Assembly (NCBI RefSeq): GCF_000306945.1
Contig: NC_018518.1
Coordinates: forward strand, 2,170,001-2,234,000
DNA from: Bordetella pertussis 18323
Lineage (GTDB): Bacteria > Pseudomonadota > Gammaproteobacteria > Burkholderiales > Burkholderiaceae_B
Length of the DNA: 64,000 nucleotides
Direction of reading: 5' to 3'
This document shows, in pieces, positions 8,721-16,933 of the stretch (the stretch's first letter is position 1; every line of letters starts with the position of its first letter). The translations under genes and the position numbers were made by a program. Under the pieces are notes generated by a model. It had not been told where the DNA came from. It saw nothing but the letters and a program-made list of their open reading frames with translations, and did not search any database.

Positions 8721-9716
8721 TTACTGGACGGTGATGCCGGCGGCCTGGATGATCTGCGACCAGCGCTGCGTATCGGCCTTGATGAGTTCGGCGAACGCCG
8801 CCTGGGTATCGACCACGGGCCAGGCGCCCAGCTCCACCATGCATTTCTTCATGTCTTCGGTCTGCAAGGCGCTGGCCAGGGCGGCGTGGATCTTCTCCAG
8901 CACAGGCGCGGGCGTGCCGGCCGGCGCCAGCAGGCCATACCAGCTGGGCGAATCGAAGTCCTTCACGCCGCCTTCGGCGATGGTGGGCACCTTGGGCGCG
9001 CCGGGAAAACGCTGTCCCGAGGTCACCGCGATGGCTTTCAGCTTGCCGTCGCGCAGGAACGGCTCGGCCACCGCCAGGCCGGTGATCAGCAGCGGGATCT
9101 GGCCGGACACCACATCGGAGATGGCCTGGGCGCCGCTCTTGTAGGGAATGTGCGTCATGCTCATGCCAGTGGCGCGGTTCAGGCGCTCGCCCACCAGGTG
9201 GCCCATGCTGCCCGCGCCGGCGCTGCCGAAGTCCAGGCGCGCGTCGGGCTTGCCGCCCAGCTTCACCAGTTCGGGCAGCGTGTCGGCCTTGACCGCGGGG
9301 TTGGCGACCAGCACCAGGGGCACGACCGCGATGCGCGAGATGGGCGCGAAGTCGCTTTCGGGCTTGAATGGCAACTGGCTGTACAGCGTGGGGTTGATGA
9401 CCAGGGTGGCGTCGGCGGCGAACAGCAGCGTATAGCCGTCGGGCGCGGCCTTGGCCACGGCGTCGCTGCCGATGTTGCCGTTGGCGCCGGGGCGGTTCTC
9501 CACGATGACGGTCTGCTTGAGGGCCTCGCCCAGTTGCTGGCCCAGCACGCGGCCCAGGATGTCGGTGGTGCCACCCGCGCCGAACGGCACGATGAGCCGG
9601 ATCGGGCGCTCGGGATACGGGGTCGCCGCGCCTGCCGCGGGCACGGCCGCGGCCCACAGGCCCAGCGCCGCGAACAAGGCGGCGGTCTTGCCGCGTACTC
9701 GCTTGATGCTATTCAT
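8721..9716 (-). CDS. Bug-type periplasmic solute receptor (1 of 3)
   Basis: 331 residues. A signal peptide (basic start, then LFAALGLWAAAVPAAGAA) precedes the family start YPERPIRLIVPFGAGGTTDI. The rest matches the Bug/TctC family of extracytoplasmic receptors for organic acids, which feed tripartite tricarboxylate transporters. No membrane components are in this window. It is the first gene of the minus-strand operon with tarD; the divergent LeuC-like gene starts 170 bp away and the operator at 9757-9774 lies between. Confidence 0.92.
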   Translation of the reverse strand: MNSIKRVRGKTAALFAALGLWAAAVPAAGAATPYPERPIRLIVPFGAGGTTDILGRVLGQQLGEALKQTVIVENRPGANGNIGSDAVAKAAPDGYTLLFAADATLVINPTLYSQLPFKPESDFAPISRIAVVPLVLVANPAVKADTLPELVKLGGKPDARLDFGSAGAGSMGHLVGERLNRATGMSMTHIPYKSGAQAISDVVSGQIPLLITGLAVAEPFLRDGKLKAIAVTSGQRFPGAPKVPTIAEGGVKDFDSPSWYGLLAPAGTPAPVLEKIHAALASALQTEDMKKCMVELGAWPVVDTQAAFAELIKADTQRWSQIIQAAGITVQ

Positions 9717-9756
9717 GGTTGTCTCCTCGCTGTGTCGGCGCTACGATGTTTTTCTT

Positions 9757-9774
9757 AGTGCATACGTTTGCACT
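9757..9774. promoter_or_regulatory. LacI-type operator O1
   Basis: AGTGCATACGTTTGCACT is an 18-bp near-perfect palindrome (8 of 9 base pairs) with the central CG typical of LacI/GalR-family operators. It sits 41 bp upstream of the Bug receptor start (9716) and in the divergent promoter region of the LeuC-like gene. The LacI-family gene at 11899 is in the latter operon. A related site lies exactly 100 bp away. Confidence 0.7.
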
Positions 9775-9856
9775 GGTCGAACTATAATTAGCCAGAGTTA
9801 GGGCGTCAATACAGTAGAACATACTGGTTTACTCGATACATACTGCCACGATGAAA

Positions 9857-9874
9857 ATTTCATACGTGTGCACC
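9857..9874. promoter_or_regulatory. LacI-type operator O2
   Basis: ATTTCATACGTGTGCACC matches O1 at 14 of 18 positions with the same CATACGT core and central CG. Its centre is 100 bp from that of O1. It overlaps the region just before the ribosome-binding site (AAGGAGG, 9875-9881) of the LeuC-like gene, where a bound repressor would block transcription. Two spaced sites suggest DNA looping. Confidence 0.6.
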
Positions 9875-9885
9875 AAGGAGGCAGA

Positions 9886-11301
9886 ATGACCCCGTCCACC
9901 CCGTCCACCCCGTCCGGCGCCGCCAGTGCGCCGCCGCGCACCCTGTTCGACCGCCTGTGGGACAGCCACCACGTGGCCGACCTGCCCGACGGCCGCAGCC
10001 TGATCCACATCGACCGGCACCTGCTGCACGATCTTTCCAGCCCGCAGGCCTTCTCTGCGCTGCGCGCAGGGCCGCACCGTGCACAGTCCGGCGCGCAACG
10101 TGGCGATCGCCGACCACATCGTCTCCACCGCGCCCGGGCGGCGCGGCGAACACGTGGACGGCAGCCAGGCGATGATCGATGCGCTGGCCGCCAACGCCGC
10201 GCGCACCGGCATCCGCCACTACGGCCCGGACGACCCCGACCAGGGCATCGTGCACGTGATCGCGCCCGAACTGGGCCTGGTGCTGCCGGGCATGACGGTG
10301 GCCTGTGGCGACAGCCACACCTCGACGCTGGGGGCGCTGGGCGCCTGGGCCTGGGGCATCGGCACCTCGGAGGCCGAGCATGTGCTGGCGACCCAGACCC
10401 TGGCCATGCGCCGCCCGCGCGCGATGCGCCTGACGCTGCAAGGCGCCCTGCCCGCCGGCCTGAGCGCCAAGGACCTGACCCTGCATGTCCTGCGCCAGCT
10501 CGGCGTGCGCGGCGCGGCCGTGGGGTTCCTGGAGCTGGCCGGCGAGCCGGTGGCGGCGCTCTCGATGGAAGAACGCCTGACCTTGTGCAACATGGCCATC
10601 GAGGCCGGCGCGCGCGCCGCGCTGATCGCGCCCGACGACGTGACCCTGGACTACCTGCGCCGCCATGCCCCCGCGGTGCGCGGCGACGAGGCGGCGCTGG
10701 CGGCGTTTCGCGCGCTGCGCAGCGACGCCGGCGCGCGCTACGAGTCCGAGCGCGCGATCACCCTGGAACTGCAGGCGCCGCAGATGACCTGGGGCGTGAA
10801 CCCGGCCCAGGTCGTGGACGTGCACGAACCGCTGCCTGATCCGGCCGCCGCCGACGCCGGCGAGCGCGCCGCCATGCAGCAGGCCTATGACTACATGGGC
10901 CTGCGGGCGTGCCGGTGCAGTGGGCGTTCATCGGTTCATGCACCAACGGCAGGCTGTCCGACCTGCAAGCCGCCGCGGCGGTGGCGCGCGGCCGGCGCGT
11001 GGCCGCCGGCGTGCGCGCGCTGGTGGTGCCGGGCTCGCAGCGGGTCAAGCGCGCCGCCGAAGAGCTGGGGCTGGACCGCGTGTTCCTCGACGCCGGCTTC
11101 GAATGGCGCGAACCGGGCTGCTCGATGTGCGTGGGCATGAACGCCGACAAGGTGCCGGCCGGCCAGCGCTGCGTCTCCACCTCCAACCGCAACTTCGAAG
11201 GCCGCCAGGGGCCGGGCGCGCGCACTCACCTGGCCAGCCCGGCCAGCGCCGCGGCCGCCGCCATCGCGGGCGCCATCGTCGATCACAGGGATCTGGTCTA
11301 A
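9886..11301 (+). pseudogene. LeuC-like aconitase-family large subunit, two frameshifts
   Basis: Starts at ATG 9886 after AAGGAGG and shows the LeuC sequence [10 protein letters not shown]. The frame breaks at about 10061-10070, probably by loss of one GC unit in GCGCGC, and continues in the next frame ([15 protein letters not shown] to DYMGLRA). It breaks again near 10901-10912 and ends in a third frame with the iron-sulphur cysteines ([12 protein letters not shown] and GCSMCVGMN). Intact homologues are about 470 residues and form the catalytic subunit of isopropylmalate-type dehydratases. Since other leucine genes are absent here, it was probably catabolic. Confidence 0.93.
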
Positions 11302-11302
11302 T

Positions 11303-11911
11303 ATGCAAGCCTTCATTCGAGCCCACGGCATCATCCTGCCCATGAACCAGGACCACGTCGACACCGACGCGATCATCCCGCAGCGCTGGCTGGTAACCGT
11401 CGAACGCGACGGGCTGGCCGACGGCTTCATGGGCGCCTGGCGCTATGACGAACATGGCCAGCCCCGCCCCGAGTGCGTGCTCAACCAGCCCGCCTACCAG
11501 GGCGCGGCCATCGTGCTGGCGCGCGAGAACTACGGTTGCGGCTCGTCGCGCGAACACGCGGTCTGGGCGCACCAGGGATACGGCATACGCGCCATCGTCG
11601 CGGCCAGCTATGGCCCCATCTTCCACGAGAACTGCCTCAAGAACGGCCTGCTGCCGGTCACCCTGCCCGCGGCCGACGTCGCGACGCTGATGGCCCAGGC
11701 GCTGGCCGACCCGGGCTGCGCCTGCGAGGTGGACCTGGTCAGCCAGCGCGTCATCGGCCCGGACGGCCGCGCCTATCCGTTCGAGATCGACGCGGGCCGG
11801 CGCCAGTTGCTGCTCGAAGGCGTCGACGACATCGACCTGGCGCTGGCGCGCGCGGCCGACATCGCGGCGTTCCAGCGGCGCCAGCAACAGGATCAGCCAT
11901 GGCTGGCATAG
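11303..11911 (+). CDS. LeuD-like dehydratase small subunit
   Basis: 202 residues, the normal size of LeuD. It shows the swivelling-domain patterns [30 protein letters not shown] and [16 protein letters not shown]. It should pair with the LeuC-like large subunit, whose gene ends 1 bp upstream and is broken, so this subunit is probably without a partner. Its stop overlaps the start of the LacI-family gene by 13 bp, showing translational coupling in one operon. A citramalate/citraconate- or methylmalate-type substrate is as likely as isopropylmalate. Confidence 0.93.
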
Positions 11912-12939
11912 CGGCGCGCACCAACGTCACCATCAAGGACATCGCGACCCGCCTGAAGCTGTCGCATGCCACGGTGTCGCGCGCGCTGGCCGACCATCCC
12001 AAGATCAGCGCCGCCACCAAGGCCAGCGTGCGCGAGGCGGCGCAGGCCATGGGCTACGTGCCCAACGGCACGGCGCAGAACATGCGCACGGCGCACAGCC
12101 CGGTGATCGGGCTGATCGTGCCCGACATCCAGAACGATTTCTACGCGGCCGTGGCCAAGATCGTGGCCGACGCGGCGGTGGCGCGCGGCTTCCAGCTGGC
12201 GCTGAGCATCACCGAGGACAACCCCGAGCGCGAGTTCAACGACTTGCGCGCGTTCGTGGTGTCGCGCGCGGCCGGCGTGATCATCACGCCCACCATCAAG
12301 CCCAAGCCCGAGACCATCGCCCTGCTCAAGGGCGTGCGCGCCATCCAGCTGATCCGCCAGCACGCGGCGGTGGCCGCCGAAGCGGTGGTGATCGACGAAC
12401 GGGCCGCCACGCGCGCCGCCGCCGAGCACCTGATCCACTACGGCCACCGGCGCATCGCCTATGTCGGCACCACCACGGACCTGAGCCTGGGCGAAGACCG
12501 CCTGTCCGGTTTCAGCAGCGCCATGAGCAAGGCCGGGCTGGACGCCAGCCTGACCGCCGTCGGCCCGCCGCGGGTCGAGTTCGCCCATCGCGCCGTGCAC
12601 GGCCTGATGAGCGGCCCCAAGCCGCCCACCGCGCTGATCATCGGCAGCTCGCGCCTGACCGTCGGCGCGCTCAAGGCGCTGCGCGGCCTGGGCCTGTCTT
12701 GCCCGGCCGATGTGTCGGTGGTCGGCTATGGCGACCCCGACTGGTTCGAACTGGTGGGCGATGGCCTGACCACGGTGTCGCCGCCGGTCTATCCCCTGGG
12801 CGCCTACGCCATCAATCTGCTGCTGGCGCGCATCCAGGGCGAGGCCGTGCCGGCCGCCGCCGACCCGGCGCACGCGACCGCCTCGCGCTTTCCCGCCACG
12901 CTGGCCATCCGCGGCTCGACGCGCCCGCTGGCGCGCTGA
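11899..12939 (+). CDS. LacI/GalR-family repressor
   Basis: 346 residues. The N-terminal helix-turn-helix ([22 protein letters not shown]) and hinge ([12 protein letters not shown]) are typical of the family, followed by a periplasmic-binding-protein-like effector domain ([19 protein letters not shown]) that ends near residue 335. The gene is the last of the leuC-leuD operon and overlaps leuD by 13 bp. Two LacI-like operators (9757 and 9857) lie at the operon promoter and the divergent Bug-tarD promoter, so it probably represses both. The effector is likely the imported carboxylate. Confidence 0.93.
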
Positions 12940-12956
12940 GCCGCCCTGCCCCTTCC

Positions 12957-13919
12957 CTACTGCGCGCGGATGCCCGCCGCGCCTATCATCTCTCGCCATT
13001 GCAGCGTGTCGCGCTGCAGGAACTGCTCGAACGCCTTGCGATCCATCACGGTCGGCACATAGCCCAGGTCGCTGAACTGGCGGCGCAGCGCCGCATCGTC
13101 CATGACCCGCGCCAGCGCCGCGTTGAGGCGGTCCAGGATGGCTGGCGGCACCCCGGCCGGCGCGATCAGGCCATACCAGATCTGCACGTCATAGCCGGGC
13201 GCGGCCTGGGCCACCGGCGGCAGCGTCGGCATGGGCGGAAAGGCCTGCGCGGTGGAGATCGCCAGCGCCCTCACCTTGCCGGCATCGAGCATCGGCCGGC
13301 TCGCGCCCAGCCCGGCGAAGGTGAAATCCACCTCGCCCGTGGACAGCGCCACCAGCGCCGGCGCCGCGCCCTTGTAGGCCACCGCGGTGAGGTCGGCGCC
13401 CGACAGGTGCTTGAGCCATTCGGTGGACATGGCCTGCAGGCTGTTGGGGCCCAGCGACGCGTAGTTCATGCGTCCTGGCGCTTGCCTGCTGGCGGCCACC
13501 AGGCCGGCCATGTCCTGGACCGGCGAGCCGGCCGGCACCAGCGCCAGCATGGGCACGCCGACCAGCGGCGCCACCGCGGCGAACTGCGCCGGTTTGTACG
13601 GCAGACTGGCGTCCAGAACCCAGTTGATCGAATACGTGCTGGTCACCAGGCCTATGGTGTAGCCGTCCGGCGCGGCCCGCGCCACGCTGCCGGTGCCGAT
13701 GATCTCGCTGGCACCCGGCTTGCTTTCGACCACCACCGGCTGTCCCAGCTCGGCCTGCAGCCGCTGGGCCACCGCGCGCGCCACGACGTCGGTGCCGCCG
13801 CCCGGAGGGTACGGCACGATCAGGTGCACCGGCCGCGCCGGGTAGTCCTGCGCCGTCGAGGCAGCGGCCACGCAGGCGAAGGCGGCGCCCAGCGCCCATT
13901 GCAGGATGTTCGGTTTCAT
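12957..13919 (-). CDS. Bug-type periplasmic solute receptor (2 of 3)
   Basis: 320 residues with signal peptide (MKPNILQWALGAAFACVAA, then STAQD) and the family start YPARPVHLIVPYPPGGGTDV. The ligand-loop pattern around GTDVVARAVAQ and the TxPY-like region near residue 170 are conserved. It is the last gene of a minus-strand run (18973 to 12957) and overlaps the CoA-transferase gene stop by 4 bp, so it is co-transcribed with it. It faces the LacI gene tail-to-tail across 17 bp. Confidence 0.92.
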   Translation of the reverse strand: MKPNILQWALGAAFACVAAASTAQDYPARPVHLIVPYPPGGGTDVVARAVAQRLQAELGQPVVVESKPGASEIIGTGSVARAAPDGYTIGLVTSTYSINWVLDASLPYKPAQFAAVAPLVGVPMLALVPAGSPVQDMAGLVAASRQAPGRMNYASLGPNSLQAMSTEWLKHLSGADLTAVAYKGAAPALVALSTGEVDFTFAGLGASRPMLDAGKVRALAISTAQAFPPMPTLPPVAQAAPGYDVQIWYGLIAPAGVPPAILDRLNAALARVMDDAALRRQFSDLGYVPTVMDRKAFEQFLQRDTLQWREMIGAAGIRAQ

Positions 13920-15109
13920 GCGTGGGCTCCGTGTCCGGTCGCGGCGATGGCGCCGCAGGCGTGCAGGCGTTCGATGTCCTCGGCGCCGAAGCCCGCCTGG
14001 ACCAGGACTTCCAGTGTGTGCTCGCCGAATGCCGGCGGCGGCGCGAAGGCGCTGTGATTGTCGCCATCGAAACGGATGGCGCGGTTGGCGGCCGTCACCG
14101 GCCCATGCCGCGGATGCCGCAGTTGCTGGAACACCTCCAGGTGGCGAACCTGGGCGTCGTCGGCCAGTTCGTCGAGCAGGCGCTCCGGGGCGGCCGGCAC
14201 GTCGTGCGCTTCGAGCACGCGCATCCAGTCGGCGCGCTCGCGCTGCGCGAACACCGCGGCCAGTTCGCGCGCCAGCGCCTCGTAGCCGTCGACGCGGCTG
14301 GCGCGGTCGGGAAAGCGCGCCAGCAGGTCCGGCCGTTCGATCGCCTCGACCAGCGAGCGCCAGAACTTCTCGGGACTGGACAAGTGCAGGCCGATGCGCA
14401 GGCCGTCGGCGCAGGTCAGGATGTACGACTGCGACAGCGAGGCGCGGCCGTAGTGCGCCGGCCGCGCGCCCTTGGCCGACAACTGGCCCAGCGGCTCGTT
14501 GGAAAAGGCGATCAGCGATTCCAGCATGGAGACTTCCACCTTGCGTCCCTGCCCGCTGCGGGCGCGTTCGAGCAAGGCGGCCAGCACGCCCATGGCGGCG
14601 TACAGGCCGGTCAGCGAGTCGGACACCGGCGGGCCGGGCACGCGCGGGTCGCTGCCCTGGTGGAACATCGACAGCCAGCCCGACAAGGCCTGGCCGACGT
14701 TGTCGAAGGCCGGCCGGTGCGCATAGGGACCGCTGGCGCCGAAGCCGGTGATCGAGCAGTACACCAGGCCCGGATTGAGCGCGCGCAGGCTTTCGTAGTC
14801 CAGGCCCAGCTTGTGCTCGGCGCCCGGGCGCATGTTGAGCAGCACCACGTCGGCCCCGGCGATCAGACGGCGCAGCGCCGCCTGCCCCTCGGGCGTGGCG
14901 AACTCCAGCGCCAGGCTGCGCTTGTTGCGGTTGTGCGACTGGAAGTGCGGGCCGTACAGCCCGCCCTCGAAGGCGCGAAACGGATCGATGGCGTCGCGCG
15001 ACTCCACCTTGACCACGTCAGCGCCCAGCTCGCCCAGCAACTGGCCGGCCAGCGGCGCGGTGATGAAGCGGCCCAGGTCGAGCACGCGGATATGCGACAG
15101 CAGCTTCAT
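13916..15109 (-). CDS. CaiB/BaiF family III CoA-transferase
   Basis: 397 residues. The start (LLSHIRVLDLGRFITAPLAGQLLGELGADVVKVE) and the segments NRNKRSLALEF and SITGFGASGPY are hallmark sequences of class III CoA-transferases; the catalytic Asp of this family lies around SDSLTGLYAAMGVLAAL. It moves CoA between an acyl-CoA and a carboxylate, here probably the imported organic acid. Its start overlaps the stop of the citryl-CoA lyase gene by 4 bp (ATGA), so the two are coupled and probably act in sequence: activation, then cleavage. Confidence 0.93.
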   Translation of the reverse strand: MKLLSHIRVLDLGRFITAPLAGQLLGELGADVVKVESRDAIDPFRAFEGGLYGPHFQSHNRNKRSLALEFATPEGQAALRRLIAGADVVLLNMRPGAEHKLGLDYESLRALNPGLVYCSITGFGASGPYAHRPAFDNVGQALSGWLSMFHQGSDPRVPGPPVSDSLTGLYAAMGVLAALLERARSGQGRKVEVSMLESLIAFSNEPLGQLSAKGARPAHYGRASLSQSYILTCADGLRIGLHLSSPEKFWRSLVEAIERPDLLARFPDRASRVDGYEALARELAAVFAQRERADWMRVLEAHDVPAAPERLLDELADDAQVRHLEVFQQLRHPRHGPVTAANRAIRFDGDNHSAFAPPPAFGEHTLEVLVQAGFGAEDIERLHACGAIAATGHGAHA

Positions 15110-15903
15110 GGACGCGGCTCCTGCGGGGCTGGCTTCAGGTGCGCCGATACCTCGGCGTCGGTGCGCACCCACAGGCGCTCGGCAATGGGGTTGCGCAGCT
15201 CTTCGGCGATATGGCCCACCAGGCCGACCGCGCGGCCGATCACGGCGATGCCGCGGCACAGCTGCCAGGCAATGCCCAGCTCGCTGGCCAGCGCCGCCAG
15301 TGCGCCGGTGGCGTTGACCGGCAGCACGCCCGGCTTGCCCAGCGCCTTTTCGGCCTGCGCCGAGAGGGCCTGCATCAGCGCCACATAGCGCCCATGGAAG
15401 CCGGTGCGCTCGGCCAGCGCGAACAGCGCCGTGGTGCGCGGATCCACCGGCTTGTGCACCGGGTGGCCGATGCCGGGCAGCATCTGGCGCGCCGCGCGCT
15501 GCTCGGCCACGATGCGCTGCGCGGTGGCGTCGATGTCCAGCGCCTGCTCGCTGCCCAGCGGCAGGGCCTCCTGCAGCAGGCGCGCGGCGCCCTCGGCCGT
15601 GCCGACGAACTTGGTGCCCATGCCGCACAGCCCGGCAGCGATGGCGGCCTGCATGGATTCTGGCGCGCCCAGGTAGGTCAGGCGCGCCACCATGGCGGTG
15701 GGCGTCATGCCGTGCTCGACCAGCATGGCCAGCAAGGCGTTGAACAGCGTGGACTCCTGCGGATCGGGCTTGCGGCCGGTGATCTCGAGGAAGGCGAAGT
15801 CGCCCAGGTTGAGGTGGCCGATGATCTCGTGGTTCAGGTCGTGCCCGCGCACGACGATGGTGCGGGCGTCGCTCCAGCCCATGTCTGAAGTCAGTGCATT
15901 CAT
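15106..15903 (-). CDS. Citryl-CoA lyase (citrate-synthase fold)
   Basis: 265 residues, shorter than citrate synthase (about 430) and matching the small citryl-CoA lyase type. Citrate-synthase-like His motifs are visible in GIGHPVHKP and the His near HEIIGHLN. It should cleave a citryl-CoA-like ester to acetyl-CoA and a 2-oxo acid. Together with the CoA-transferase it could degrade citrate, citramalate or a related acid. It overlaps that gene by 4 bp and is followed upstream by a Bug receptor 25 bp away. Exact substrate unknown. Confidence 0.85.
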   Translation of the reverse strand: MNALTSDMGWSDARTIVVRGHDLNHEIIGHLNLGDFAFLEITGRKPDPQESTLFNALLAMLVEHGMTPTAMVARLTYLGAPESMQAAIAAGLCGMGTKFVGTAEGAARLLQEALPLGSEQALDIDATAQRIVAEQRAARQMLPGIGHPVHKPVDPRTTALFALAERTGFHGRYVALMQALSAQAEKALGKPGVLPVNATGALAALASELGIAWQLCRGIAVIGRAVGLVGHIAEELRNPIAERLWVRTDAEVSAHLKPAPQEPRP

Positions 15904-15928
15904 GGTGAGAGTCCTTGTGTGGGGAAAA

Positions 15929-16915
15929 TCAGGGTTGGTCCAGCTTGACGCCGGCCGCCTGCACGCGTTGGGCCGCGACGCCGCGGTCCAGCTCGAGGAA
16001 GGCGGCGAACGCCTGCGGGGTTTCGCGCACCGGTTCGAAGCCGATGGCGGTCAGGTTGCGAGCCACGAAGTCGGCGTTGCTGACCACCGCGCCCACGTCG
16101 TCGGCCACCTTGCGGCGCACATCCTCGGGAGTGCCGGCCGGCGCCGCCAGCGCGAAGTAGACCGACGCGTCGAATTCGGGATAGCCGGCTTGCGCGAACG
16201 TGGGCACATCGGGCGCGATCGCCACGCGGTGCGGCCCGGCCAGCGCGGTCGCCTTCAGCTTGCCGGTGGCCACGTGCGGCATGGGGCCGCCGGCAATGGC
16301 GAACAGCATGTCCACCCGCCCGGCCATGACGTCCTGCATGGCCAGCGGCAGGCCCTTGTACGGCACCTCGCTGGTCTGCACCCCATAGAGCTGGTTGAAC
16401 CACGCTCCGGCCAGGTGCAGCACGCCGCCGATGCCGGTGATGCCATAGGTGTACTTGCCCGGGTTGGCCTTCAGGTGCTTGATGAGCCCGGCCACGTCGT
16501 CGGCCGGGAAATCAGGGCGCGTCACCAGCATCAACTGCGCCGTGACCAGCCGGCTGACCGGCGCCAGGTCGGCCGGCTTGTACGACAGCTTGGCGTACAG
16601 CTGCGGGTTGAGCGAGAACGCGGCCTCGGAGCCCAGCAGCAGCGTGTATCCGTCGGGGGCGGCCTTGATCACGGTATCGGCGCCGATGATCTCGTTGGCG
16701 CCCGGGCGGTTCTCCACGATGACGGGCTGGCCCCACTTGTCGCTCAGCTTCTGCCCCACCGCGCGCATCAGCGCGTCGGCCGGGCCGCCTGGCGAATAAG
16801 GCACCACCACGCGCACCGGCTTGCTGGGAAAGTCGGCGGCCTGCGCCCACATCGGCGCGATCGCCCCGGCCAACGCCAGCACGCGCAACAGGGTCGTGAT
16901 TCTTTTCATGGTCAT
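15929..16915 (-). CDS. Bug-type periplasmic solute receptor (3 of 3)
   Basis: 328 residues with signal peptide (MTMKRITTLLRVLALAGAIA, cut after MWAQA) and the family start FPSKPVRVVVPYSPGGPADAL. The Bug ligand-binding pattern is conserved throughout. It belongs to the same minus-strand run as the citryl-CoA lyase and the NDP-forming synthetase, with gaps of 18-25 bp. A third receptor in one 13-kb cluster suggests several related acids enter the pathway. Confidence 0.92.
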   Translation of the reverse strand: MTMKRITTLLRVLALAGAIAPMWAQAADFPSKPVRVVVPYSPGGPADALMRAVGQKLSDKWGQPVIVENRPGANEIIGADTVIKAAPDGYTLLLGSEAAFSLNPQLYAKLSYKPADLAPVSRLVTAQLMLVTRPDFPADDVAGLIKHLKANPGKYTYGITGIGGVLHLAGAWFNQLYGVQTSEVPYKGLPLAMQDVMAGRVDMLFAIAGGPMPHVATGKLKATALAGPHRVAIAPDVPTFAQAGYPEFDASVYFALAAPAGTPEDVRRKVADDVGAVVSNADFVARNLTAIGFEPVRETPQAFAAFLELDRGVAAQRVQAAGVKLDQP

Positions 16916-16933
16916 CTCCTCGGTTGATTCGCG

